Positions 40,633 through 48,601 of a DNA stretch of 64,000 nucleotides are shown here, one piece after another. The first letter of the stretch is position 1. The number at the start of each line of letters is the position of its first letter. Source of the stretch: Serratia liquefaciens (GTDB taxonomy: Bacteria; Pseudomonadota; Gammaproteobacteria; Enterobacterales; Enterobacteriaceae); contig NZ_CP088930.1 in NCBI RefSeq assembly GCF_027594825.1, positions 1,178,001-1,242,000 of the forward strand, read 5' to 3'. The notes beneath the pieces were generated by a model, which saw only the letters and a list, made by a program, of their open reading frames with translations, did no database searches and was not told the origin of the DNA. The position numbers were made by a program, and so were the translations under genes.

Positions 40633-41871
40633 ATGTCTAACATAGAGGAAACACTGCCAGGAAGTGCGATCAGTTCTTGGGGGGGCTTTGTTTACCAAGG
40701 GAAAGTAGCTCTTTATCACTGCCTGAAACTATTAACTGCAAAATCATTTCAACAGAGAATAATTGATAATTTTGAGTTGCAATTAGATAGCACAGATGAC
40801 TTTGCTATTTATTGTGATGGCAAGGTGATCTCAACTCATCAAGTGAAAGCAAAGCTATCGCAATATCGTTCTGAATATGTCAAAGCTATTTATAAAGCAG
40901 CATGTATAGCTACTGACTGTGATGAAAATACAATCAGATATTTTCATGTAGCTAAAGAACTTGATAATTTTGAAAATTATACAAGTAATGATGGAAAAAT
41001 AGTTGAGTTTTACAGTTATGGCGATAGTAAATACTGTTTACTATCAAAAATAAATGAATTGATTGATGAGCAAATTGAATTATTTTTAGATACCAATAAT
41101 TTGATTAAAACAAAAAATTTAATTATTGAAAAATCCACTTTACTCTCAGAGCTTATAACTAATAAAGTAATTGTAATTCATAACTTAGTTCACAATGGAC
41201 AAAAACAAGACTACGCAGCATATCATAATAGAATAGCAAGTAGCATTTTTTGGGAATTACTAACGTCTCCCCCACTTAATCGGACAGACGAAATATATCA
41301 AGCATTATTAACCAAAGAAAAAATAACAAATATTATTGAAACTGAGTTCTATAATGATTTGGACGCTTTTAGCGAGAAGCAAATTGAATCGATATCAAAC
41401 GTTTTCAGATTTATTTATAGCTTGAATTATAACTCTGCCATACAATTACATACCTCTTTACAGCCTCACAGACAAAACAATGTTATAGATGAAGATGATG
41501 TCCGGGATTATCTTGATGTAGTATCAGCAATATCCCACATACCAAAACTAATGGGCTTGCCTCATTATTCTAAAAAAATAAATAAATATCTCCCAACAGC
41601 TTTGACAATTAGAGATGGAAGAAGACGAAATACTTCATTCCAAGAAGAGTTGAAAAATCATATAAGGGATAATGCTACACTTGCATCATTGCTTTATGAA
41701 TATAATAACATAATAGCCTATAAAGTATCAGATGATACGATAATTTCAGCAACCTCAGAAAAAATCACAAAAATTAACGACTCTAAAGTGAACAATAACC
41801 ATATTGTTAGGGAATTTAATTTAAGGGTTATATCTACTGATAAAGCAGAGGCGGAACTAAATGCTAAATAA
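40633..41871 (+). CDS. ABC-3C-type effector: PD-(D/E)xK-like nuclease domain plus C-terminal adaptor
   Basis: A 412-residue cytosolic protein. Residues about 10-75 resemble the dsDNA nuclease domain of Cap4/DUF4297-type effectors: WGGFVYQGKVAL near 16-27, then Glu48, Asp55-Asp56 (STDDFAIY) and Gln70-x-Lys72 (HQVKAK), a PD-(D/E)xK arrangement. The remaining 300 residues have no motif I recognise and fit the C-terminal domain that ABC-3C effectors use to join the partner complex. It overlaps the next gene by 11 bp. The reading frame follows AGGATAAAAA. Family assignment is from motif memory and gene order; a homology search was not possible. Confidence 0.7.
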   Translation: MSNIEETLPGSAISSWGGFVYQGKVALYHCLKLLTAKSFQQRIIDNFELQLDSTDDFAIYCDGKVISTHQVKAKLSQYRSEYVKAIYKAACIATDCDENTIRYFHVAKELDNFENYTSNDGKIVEFYSYGDSKYCLLSKINELIDEQIELFLDTNNLIKTKNLIIEKSTLLSELITNKVIVIHNLVHNGQKQDYAAYHNRIASSIFWELLTSPPLNRTDEIYQALLTKEKITNIIETEFYNDLDAFSEKQIESISNVFRFIYSLNYNSAIQLHTSLQPHRQNNVIDEDDVRDYLDVVSAISHIPKLMGLPHYSKKINKYLPTALTIRDGRRRNTSFQEELKNHIRDNATLASLLYEYNNIIAYKVSDDTIISATSEKITKINDSKVNNNHIVREFNLRVISTDKAEAELNAK

Positions 41872-42547
41872 TTTTATAAAACAGGCTATTGAAGATCACC
41901 AATTTATAGAAGTTGAAAGTACGCTAGAAAATATTTCTTTTTTTAAAAAGGAGAAAGATGCATTACGTCGATATATAATAACCTACAGAACTGATAAACT
42001 TGAAGATGCGAGTTTCATTAATGAGTTAATTATTAACAACACCCCAACTGAACTTTTAGAAGCTCCAGCTTTTGCAAAAAACACTGATCTTATAATAGTT
42101 TTTCAACTCGACAAACTTTCAAATTACAAGCAATATGAAAAAAGTATATTTGATATAGAAGAAAATGCTTATCATTTCAAAAAGTATGTATTGTATTATT
42201 CAAATGAAGAGAATCAATTAATTTCCGGGAAGAACTTCAATAATCTTAGAGCAGTTCTCTCAGATCATGAAGAATTCTCCACATATAAAGAAAATCCATC
42301 CCGCCCCAGCTTGTATAACATGGCAGCTAGAATTTTCATTAAACTACCTTTTTTAGAAATGCCTGATATAGAAAAGGATATTGTTCCAATTGATCTCCAA
42401 ATCAACACGCTGGTAGACTCATTACATTTATCTGAGATATATACTAAGATCAGCACAGCAAATAAACAAAGTGATGTAAATTTAGACATGCTAATTGAGG
42501 AATTAATAAATGAAGAACTGGAAGCTATCAAAGCTGAGAATAAATAA
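41861..42547 (+). CDS. ABC-3C-type middle component
   Basis: A 228-residue soluble protein with no catalytic motif. Size, place between effector and ATPase, and a stretch such as AFAKNTDLIIVFQLDKL followed by DIEENAYHFKKYVLYYSNEE fit the middle component of ABC-three-component systems, which bridges effector and ATPase. It overlaps the upstream gene by 11 bp and the downstream gene by 38 bp, so the three are almost certainly made together. Which middle-component subfamily it belongs to is not determinable here. Confidence 0.62.
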   Translation: MLNNFIKQAIEDHQFIEVESTLENISFFKKEKDALRRYIITYRTDKLEDASFINELIINNTPTELLEAPAFAKNTDLIIVFQLDKLSNYKQYEKSIFDIEENAYHFKKYVLYYSNEENQLISGKNFNNLRAVLSDHEEFSTYKENPSRPSLYNMAARIFIKLPFLEMPDIEKDIVPIDLQINTLVDSLHLSEIYTKISTANKQSDVNLDMLIEELINEELEAIKAENK

Positions 42548-44831
42548 CTTCAAGGCTTTTGATAAAGTCGAATTCGATTTTGAGAGTTCTTCTTTGTTGA
42601 CACTTGAAGGCCCTAATGGATATGGCAAAACAAGCGTATATGATGCTTTAGAATTATTGTTTACAGGAAAAATAAAAAGAATTGTACAATTATGTGAAAC
42701 AATAATGCCAGGAGGCATTAAAAATTATAGTGATAATCTTTTCTGGAACAAAACAAATGGAGAGGATGATATCGAAATCAGTGTCGAGATGTCGAATGAT
42801 AATAATGAGAAACTTTACTTTTCACGCAGAGCACATGCAAAAGATTTAAAAATAATACAGAATAATAAAGCAGATAATTTTAGCATATTTAAACTCTATA
42901 AATTAGGTTTATTAGACTCTTACGAAAACAGCACCTTAATTACACAAAATGAACTTGATGAAATATTAGGCGAAAAATTCACTGATAACTACAACTTTCT
43001 TAACTATCTTGAACAAGGACAGAGTTCATTTATTTTTGCTAACAGTATTAGGCAGCGAAAAAATGCTATCAGTGGTTTGATGAACGTTAGTGAACTAACT
43101 GAAAACATAAATTTATGTGGACGAGTTCAAAGTGCATTGACGAGGAAATCAACCGGTCTGAATTTCATTCAAAAGAGGGATTCAATCACATCTCAAATTC
43201 AAGCGATAGGTGTACCAGGAACAAATGATAATAATCCTGTGCAGTATGAAAAAATATCAACTCATCTGACTACGCCATCATGGGATGTTGAGAACCCTTC
43301 AATTTTTTCTGATATTGAAACAACAGAAAAAAATGAGAATAAAATTTCATTACTTAAAAATCTAATTACTAATAAAGAACAGCTTCGCGTAATTATTGAT
43401 AATGCCAGAATAGAAAATTTCATAAGCAAAAATGAAAAGCTATTAACCGAGGTAATTAAAGTAGGACATCATATTGAAGCCTACCCGGAACTGGCTCAAA
43501 AGAATAAGATTAACAATGGGATCAATTTATCTTTAAGCATTTTGCGCAAGAAAGAAGATTCCATAAGTCAGGATGATACTGATAAAATTAAAGATAATAA
43601 AAATATAGATATTATCGATTTCAAAAGACGCTTACAACTTAGAGATAATTACAAAAAAGAAATAGGTGAGAAAAATGCTATTCTTGTAGAGATTAGCCAA
43701 GCAAGAAAGAAATTAATAGAAGAACATCAAAAGAAAACTTCTCTATCAGAAAAACATTGTCTACTTTGTGGGCATGACTGGATAACAAAAGATCTGCTAT
43801 TAGACGCAATCGATATTAAAAGTAAATCTTTAGAAAGTTTATTAGATAATGTAGGGAAACAGCTACAAGCCGAACTCGATGAAATAAAGCAATCTAAGGA
43901 TGCTGAGATTCAGCGTTTGGTAGAAGCACAAACTCAGCTTAAATTTGACAAAAAAATATTTGACAGTTTACAAAAGTCAGAAAGCATATTCGAAAAAATA
44001 AAAAAAATAAATGAAAGACTTTCACAAATCGGAATATCTTACCCGCAGACCTTTACAGATTTACCAGAAGAAATAGAATCAAGGAAACAATCATTAGTAT
44101 TGTTGATACGTCAAAAAAAGAAAAATGAGCTAATTTCACTTCCTGAAGGATGGGAATTAGTCTTGAATGAATCATTCGCTACACCAGATGATGTTTTCAA
44201 CATAGACTTAGAACAGATCAATCGAAAAGATAAATATTTCTTATACAAAAAGAATGAAGCGAATAATCTTAGACTTAAAGCTTTAAAAAAAGAGCTTAAC
44301 GATTTGTTAGATATGGATAAATCCTTAACAAATGCTAAACAGAAAATTACCACATTAAAGGAACAACTCACTATACTAAACAAAGATTATTCTAAAAAAA
44401 CCATCGCTGATATAGAGTTAACGTTCCATATTTACAGCGGTAGACTTATCCAAAACTACCAACGTGGCTTAGGACTATTTATAGATGAAGGGAATGGAGA
44501 TAGGCTGAGGTTCTGCACAGCAGAAAAATCAGAACATGACGCAACCATGTCAATGAGTTCTGGACAGCTATCAGCATTAAGCTTGGCCTTTTTCCTATCA
44601 CTTAATAAAGTGTATGCGAAGTCCCCTCTGGTCCTGATAGATGATCCAGCTCAATCTCTTGACGAGATAAACATTGCTTCTTTAAGCGATTTACTACGCT
44701 GTGAGTTAAGCAATAGGCAGTTGATACTCTCATCACATGAAGATAATATTTCTTCATATCTCAGATTTAGATTTATGCGTGCAGGCTTGACGCAAAAACC
44801 TTTCAATATGCAATCCCATACTGGTAGATGA
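42510..44831 (+). CDS. Rad50/SMC-like ABC ATPase of the ABC-3C system
   Basis: A 773-residue ABC ATPase. Walker A is GPNGYGKT at 34-41. Two long charged, helix-forming arms (about 260-400 and 430-640) flank a zinc-hook-like CLLCGHDW at Cys417/Cys420. The ABC signature MSSGQLSAL is at 682-690, Walker B VLIDDPAQSLDE has Asp711-Asp712, and the H-loop ILSSHED follows. All ATPase motifs are intact. Compared with Rad50 it lacks an Mre11 partner; the nuclease encoded two genes upstream takes that place. The start, preceded by GAGGAATTAATAA, overlaps the previous gene by 38 bp. Confidence 0.85.
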   Translation: MKNWKLSKLRINNFKAFDKVEFDFESSSLLTLEGPNGYGKTSVYDALELLFTGKIKRIVQLCETIMPGGIKNYSDNLFWNKTNGEDDIEISVEMSNDNNEKLYFSRRAHAKDLKIIQNNKADNFSIFKLYKLGLLDSYENSTLITQNELDEILGEKFTDNYNFLNYLEQGQSSFIFANSIRQRKNAISGLMNVSELTENINLCGRVQSALTRKSTGLNFIQKRDSITSQIQAIGVPGTNDNNPVQYEKISTHLTTPSWDVENPSIFSDIETTEKNENKISLLKNLITNKEQLRVIIDNARIENFISKNEKLLTEVIKVGHHIEAYPELAQKNKINNGINLSLSILRKKEDSISQDDTDKIKDNKNIDIIDFKRRLQLRDNYKKEIGEKNAILVEISQARKKLIEEHQKKTSLSEKHCLLCGHDWITKDLLLDAIDIKSKSLESLLDNVGKQLQAELDEIKQSKDAEIQRLVEAQTQLKFDKKIFDSLQKSESIFEKIKKINERLSQIGISYPQTFTDLPEEIESRKQSLVLLIRQKKKNELISLPEGWELVLNESFATPDDVFNIDLEQINRKDKYFLYKKNEANNLRLKALKKELNDLLDMDKSLTNAKQKITTLKEQLTILNKDYSKKTIADIELTFHIYSGRLIQNYQRGLGLFIDEGNGDRLRFCTAEKSEHDATMSMSSGQLSALSLAFFLSLNKVYAKSPLVLIDDPAQSLDEINIASLSDLLRCELSNRQLILSSHEDNISSYLRFRFMRAGLTQKPFNMQSHTGR

Positions 44832-44839
44832 ATTTCTTA

Positions 44840-44866
44840 GGCTCAGATGTATTGAGTATCTGAGCC
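44840..44866. repeat. Perfect 9-bp hairpin after the ABC ATPase gene
   Basis: GGCTCAGAT (44840-44848) and ATCTGAGCC (44858-44866) with a 9-nt loop, 8 bp after the stop. No T-tract follows on the + strand, so it is a poor rho-independent terminator; it could be an operator or an RNA end protecting the three-gene transcript. Confidence 0.5.
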
Positions 44867-44937
44867 GCCTATTTGAAAAAATTAATTTAAAAATAATCAA
44901 CGTATTTCACTGAAAAATAATAAGGGTGTCTATAAAT

Positions 44938-46590
44938 ATGATAAAGATTAATTCCATCGGATACGATGTTGTATCGTTTCTATACATACAGGAAAAAGAT
45001 CACAAATATAATGATTTTTTAGAATTTATTTTTTTGAACTTACATTTAAGACCTGAAGGTATTTTTTATGATGATGGCAATTTTGAAGCAAGAAATTGCC
45101 AGATTCAGGAAAGTGATGTAAATGTTTTAATTGAAATTTTAGCAGAAAGTAAAAGCGAAATTTTTAAAGCACTTTCTTATGACATTCTTCACACTCAAAC
45201 CAGAAAAAATGAACATGCTCATTTTGCCGCTGAAAATTACTTGTCTTTTTTATCCAATAATGATAGTTATGATTTGTCGATAATAAGTTTATTCTGTAAA
45301 AGGATAATTATTATATGCAGTAAGGACAAAGATGTATTTAATGATATCCTAAGGAGTTTGAATAAATACGTCTATACGCTAATTAAAAAAAACAAAATCG
45401 ATGATTTAATTGCATATAATATACTAAGCAAAAATAAATATTTGACTAAAGGAGAGCATTCATTATTTGCAAGAAAATTTTATAAAAACGCGCTGCTTTT
45501 ATGCTCTGGCATAACTTTAGCTTTAGATAATGAAATTGATGATTTTAGACTAAATGGAGTTATACAAAATATAAAATTATCATTCGATCTTTCAATTAAA
45601 CTATATAAAAAAATTAACGATGCAAAACTAACAAATAAATTACACTTTAAATCACTTATTTTATTTTGGGATTTACTAAATTTATTAGATTCTAAAAAAT
45701 ACAGTAATAGCTATGTTTCCTGTATATTTTTTGCAGAGCAATCTATTAAACTAACCCCAAAAAACTTATTGCGTACTAATAATTTTAACATAGCACATTT
45801 TGAATTCGATATACAAAAAATGAAATCTATACTGATAGATGTTCAGGAACCAATTGAATTAGATATGTCAAACATTAAAAATAATATTGAATGTGCAGTC
45901 AGCAATACTAAAAGCTATCATCAAGCATTACTACTAATGAGCCAATACACGAGTAATGTTTCCCATCATCACATTAATAAAGATGATGATTCCCTTAATA
46001 AGTTGTTTCAACAGGTTATAATAACTTCTGACGGCCGGACTTCAGCTATTGGTGGTGAAAGTAATATGAATGCAATACTCTATTATTCCTTTCATGGATT
46101 TGTAATTAAAATATATAAAATGGAAATATACAATAAATATGGGGTTAATAAAGAACACTTAAAAGAAATGATTCAAAAGAGCATTAACATACCTGAAGAA
46201 ATTAAGAGCTTTGTGTTTACTGGAATAGAACGGTGGCTTTTAGATGATATGATTTCATCATCCTTTATTCTTATTCCACTTTATGAAGCATTATTGCGTG
46301 ATATATTAAAAAAAGAAAATATTAGTACTCAAACAAATAATAACGGTAGCCAAGATGAAAAATCACTGAGCGGTTTAATTAATAGTGAGCTAGAGATGAA
46401 AAACATTATAAATCAAAATCTTATCATTGAAATGAAAGAACTAATGATTGTAAAAACAGGATCAAATATAAGGAATAAAATATCCCATGCATTAATAAGG
46501 GATGACGAAATACATTCCTCACTATATGATTTTTTGTGTTGGCGATGGCTAACAATATTAACAGAAAGTTTTAATATTAAACAAAAGTAA
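44938..46590 (+). CDS. DUF4209-like protein with C-terminal HEPN-type R-x4-H motif
   Basis: A 550-residue soluble protein. The C-terminal third resembles DUF4209: GIERWLLDDMISSSFILIPL then YEALLRDILKKE, and later the motif NIRNKISHAL, with Arg512 and His517 forming the R-x4-H pattern of HEPN ribonucleases (DUF4209 usually shows RNxxxHG; here HA replaces HG). The N-terminal 350 residues are helical and unrecognised. ATG at 44938 follows AAGGG by 9-12 bp; a GTG at 44926 is less likely. It has its own 106-bp upstream gap and its own terminator, so it may be a separate defence unit. Confidence 0.65.
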   Translation: MIKINSIGYDVVSFLYIQEKDHKYNDFLEFIFLNLHLRPEGIFYDDGNFEARNCQIQESDVNVLIEILAESKSEIFKALSYDILHTQTRKNEHAHFAAENYLSFLSNNDSYDLSIISLFCKRIIIICSKDKDVFNDILRSLNKYVYTLIKKNKIDDLIAYNILSKNKYLTKGEHSLFARKFYKNALLLCSGITLALDNEIDDFRLNGVIQNIKLSFDLSIKLYKKINDAKLTNKLHFKSLILFWDLLNLLDSKKYSNSYVSCIFFAEQSIKLTPKNLLRTNNFNIAHFEFDIQKMKSILIDVQEPIELDMSNIKNNIECAVSNTKSYHQALLLMSQYTSNVSHHHINKDDDSLNKLFQQVIITSDGRTSAIGGESNMNAILYYSFHGFVIKIYKMEIYNKYGVNKEHLKEMIQKSINIPEEIKSFVFTGIERWLLDDMISSSFILIPLYEALLRDILKKENISTQTNNNGSQDEKSLSGLINSELEMKNIINQNLIIEMKELMIVKTGSNIRNKISHALIRDDEIHSSLYDFLCWRWLTILTESFNIKQK

Positions 46591-46597
46591 TGCCCCC

Positions 46598-46624
46598 CCC
46601 CACATATTAGCTGTGGGGTTTTTT
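46598..46624 (+). terminator. Terminator after the DUF4209-like gene
   Basis: Stem CCCCACA / TGTGGGG with 7-nt loop and T6 tail, preceded by a run of nine C. Confidence 0.85.
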
Positions 46625-46744
46625 ATGATTCACGCTTAACTTTTTTCATATAAGCCACAAGGTATTGTAAGTATCCCAGCAAAACGAACCATTCACTTTT
46701 AGAGATCTTCCGACATACTGATTATGTCCTCTGAGGAGATCGCC

Positions 46745-47011
46745 ATGCGTAAAGCCCGATTCACCGAACACCAGATCATTACCGTTCTGAAGTCCGTCGA
46801 AACCGGACGTACCGTCAAGGATGTTTGCCGTGAAGCCGGTATATCTGAAGCCTCGTACTACAACTGGAAAGCAAAGTATGGCGGTATGGAAGCCTCTGAT
46901 ATCAAAAAGATGAAAGACCTAGAGGATGAAAACCGACGCCTCAAACAGATGTTTGCTGATCTCAGCCTTGAGAGCCGGGCACTTAAAGACGTCATCGAAA
47001 AAAAGCTTTAA
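46745..47011 (+). CDS. IS3-family transposase OrfA (helix-turn-helix)
   Basis: An 88-residue DNA-binding subunit. The helix-turn-helix lies in RTVKDVCREAGISEASYYNW; a leucine-zipper-like helix follows (MKDLEDENRRLKQMFADL). It ends in EKKL at a slippery A_AAA_AAG near 46999-47005. ATG at 46745 is used; the frame open from 46724 adds seven residues without support. Confidence 0.88.
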   Translation: MRKARFTEHQIITVLKSVETGRTVKDVCREAGISEASYYNWKAKYGGMEASDIKKMKDLEDENRRLKQMFADLSLESRALKDVIEKKL

Positions 47012-47061
47012 AACCAGCGATAAAGCGTGAACTTGTCAGCTATCTGACGGCGCAATTTGCC

Positions 47062-47856
47062 ATGAGTTTACGCCAGGCCTGTAGGACGTTATCGCTGAGC
47101 AGGACGGTATATTTTTATCAGCCCGATGCCCGGCGTGATGAACCGGTGATCCATGCGCTGACTGAACTGGCAGAACGCTACCCCCGCTACGGATTTAAGA
47201 AGCTTTTTCATGTGCTTCGCAGGCAGGGCCACGTCTGGAACCACAAGCGTGTACACCGGATTTACTGTCTGCTAAAACTGAATTTTCGTCGCAAGGGTAA
47301 ACAACGCCTTCCGGTGCGCAATCCAGCCCCGCTGGCAACGCCGGAAGCGCTCAACCAAAGCTGGTCGATTGATTTTATGCACGATGCGCTGACATGTGGC
47401 CGACGTTTTCGGACTTTCAACGTCGTTGATGATTTTAACCGTGAAGCACTGGCTATCGAAATTGACCTGAATATCCCGGCGCAGCGCGTCGTCCGGGTGC
47501 TGGACAGGATAGTGGCAAACCGTGGATATCCGCTGAAGATGCGGATGGATAACGGACCGGAACTGATATCACTGGCTCTGGCGCAATGGGCTGAAGAACA
47601 TGGCGTGATGCTGGAATTTATAAAGCCGGGTAAGCCAACACAGAACGCCTTTATAGAGCGGTTTAACCGAACGTACCGGACCGAAATACTGGATTTTTAT
47701 CTGTTCAGAACGCTGAATGAAGCACGGGAGATCACAGATCGCTGGCTGACTGAATATAACAGCGAGCGACCTCATGAGTCCCTGAATAACCTGACGCCGG
47801 AAGAATACCGGCTGATGGCTGAGAAACCGGAAATCTCAAAAAGTGCCTGGAACTAA
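47062..47856 (+). CDS. IS3-family transposase OrfB (DDE integrase core)
   Basis: 264 residues from the ATG at 47062; the -1 frame is open further upstream to the slippery site (reading LKPAIKRELVSYLTAQFA before the ATG), so the natural product is probably an OrfAB fusion. The rve domain has all three catalytic residues: Asp in SIDFMHDA, Asp in RMDNGPEL and Glu in NAFIERFNR. It ends at the right terminal repeat. It appears functional. Confidence 0.92.
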   Translation: MSLRQACRTLSLSRTVYFYQPDARRDEPVIHALTELAERYPRYGFKKLFHVLRRQGHVWNHKRVHRIYCLLKLNFRRKGKQRLPVRNPAPLATPEALNQSWSIDFMHDALTCGRRFRTFNVVDDFNREALAIEIDLNIPAQRVVRVLDRIVANRGYPLKMRMDNGPELISLALAQWAEEHGVMLEFIKPGKPTQNAFIERFNRTYRTEILDFYLFRTLNEAREITDRWLTEYNSERPHESLNNLTPEEYRLMAEKPEISKSAWN

Positions 47857-47951
47857 AAGCGGTGTACTTACAGTTTTAGCTTACTGCAACCCTTCAGTCA
47901 GGTGAAATTTTAGAGCTGTTGTGGTTTTCCTCTAACTAAGATGGCTTTACC

Positions 47952-47976
47952 TTTTAGACATACGCTTAGGCATACA
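47952..47976. repeat. Integrase arm-type repeats, right end
   Basis: TTTTAGACATA (47952-47962) and CTTAGGCATACA (47965-47976) match the TTTAGGCATA repeats at the left end. The stretch 47873-48033 contains no gene. Confidence 0.55.
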
Positions 47977-48033
47977 CGGATAAAACACAATTAAATAAAC
48001 TAATATAAATCAACGTATTAAATTGTTTTATTT

Positions 48034-48057
48034 AATCCTCTCATGCCGACCAAATTA
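48034..48057 (+). repeat. attR core: 24-bp direct repeat, right copy
   Basis: Identical to 39000-39023 (AATCCTCTCATGCCGACCA then AATTA). It is a truncated copy of the tRNA-Pro 3' end, followed by the terminator that originally belonged to proL. Confidence 0.93.
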
Positions 48058-48064
48058 ATGAGAA

Positions 48065-48091
48065 AAGCCTGCTTTTAAGCAGGCTTTTTTT
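48065..48091 (+). terminator. Original proL terminator, displaced by the island
   Basis: Stem AAGCCTGC / GCAGGCTT with loop TTTTAA and a T tail, 8 bp past the right repeat. In an unoccupied chromosome it would sit about 50 bp after the tRNA. Confidence 0.88.
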
Positions 48092-48211
48092 CGTCTGTCG
48101 TTCAACAAATTTGCTCATCAATCGGCTACTTCTCACGCCTGCCGCCAGGGGGTTATATTTCTCCCTTATCGGGCAATGTGCACTGAGATACTGACTCAGG
48201 AACAGAAAACG

Positions 48212-48245
48212 AAAAAACCCAGCAATCGCGAAGATTACTGGGGTT
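48212..48245 (-). terminator. Terminator of the tRNA-Ser/tRNA-Thr transcript
   Basis: On the - strand AACCCCAGTAATC and GATTGCTGGGTT form an imperfect stem followed by TTTTTC. It lies 31 bp beyond the tRNA-Thr 3' end. The stretch 48092-48211 shows no gene. Confidence 0.75.
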
Positions 48246-48275
48246 GGTAGACGCTAAGCGTCGGTGCTGCTTATA

Positions 48276-48351
<76 letters not shown>

Positions 48352-48357
48352 TAAATT

Positions 48358-48445
48358 TGGCGGAAGGACAGAGATTCGAACTCTGGGAGCTGTTACACTC
48401 GACGGTTTTCAAGACCGTTGCCTTAAACCACTCGGCCATCCTTCC
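48358..48445 (-). tRNA. tRNA-Ser (anticodon TGA)
   Basis: 88 nt with encoded CCA and a long variable arm, typical for serine. Acceptor GGAAGGA / TCCTTCC; the anticodon loop GTCTTGAAAAC gives TGA. Transcribed together with tRNA-Thr. Confidence 0.94.
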
Positions 48446-48555
48446 AATGGGCGCAGATATTAGCGCTACCGTTATGAAATGTCTATCGTTTCATGAAAAA
48501 AAATGCGGGAAAAAGTGCGTTTGCTTAAACTTCAAGCCGCTAACGGTTAAAAAAT

Positions 48556-48577
48556 GAAAAACCCCGCAAAAGCGGGG
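48556..48577 (-). terminator. osmE terminator
   Basis: On the - strand, CCCCGC / GCGGGG stem with TTTT loop and TTTTTC tail, 25 bp beyond the osmE stop. Confidence 0.8.
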
Positions 48578-48601
48578 CCGGATGGCTCACTTCAGCGGGG
48601 A

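Larger units (their letters stand above)
46666..47872 (+). mobile_element. IS3-family insertion sequence (IS407-like group)
   Basis: A 1,207-bp element. The terminal inverted repeats begin TGTAAGTA: left end at 46666, right end complement ending at 47872. It encodes orfA and orfB in overlapping phase with a slippery A_AAA_AAG at the end of orfA. The 4-bp flanks are GTAT (left) and GTTT (right), so a perfect target duplication is not seen. Its G+C content is visibly higher than the adjacent cargo, showing a separate origin. Confidence 0.88.
39000..48057. mobile_element. Integrative genomic island in proL (ABC-3C/DUF4209 cargo)
   Basis: A 9.06-kb element bounded by a 24-bp perfect direct repeat of the tRNA-Pro 3' end plus AATTA-type downstream bases (39000-39023 and 48034-48057). 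Order: tRNA end, integrase with arm-type repeats, three overlapping ABC-3C-like genes, a DUF4209-like gene, an IS3-family insertion sequence, arm-type repeats, right repeat. The cargo is far more A+T-rich than the flanks. No replication, conjugation or phage structural genes and no recognisable excisionase are present. Confidence 0.92.

Noticed and set aside
42510..44831. True Rad50/SbcC or RecF housekeeping gene
   Set aside because: It is located in an A+T-rich island, lacks an SbcD partner and overlaps two non-repair genes.
46591..46601. Run of nine C after the DUF4209-like gene as a phase-variable tract
   Set aside because: It lies after the stop codon and forms part of the terminator stem, so slippage would not change a protein.
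39000..48057. Prophage
   Set aside because: There are no capsid, tail, lysis, replication or repressor genes, only integrase, defence-like cargo and an IS.
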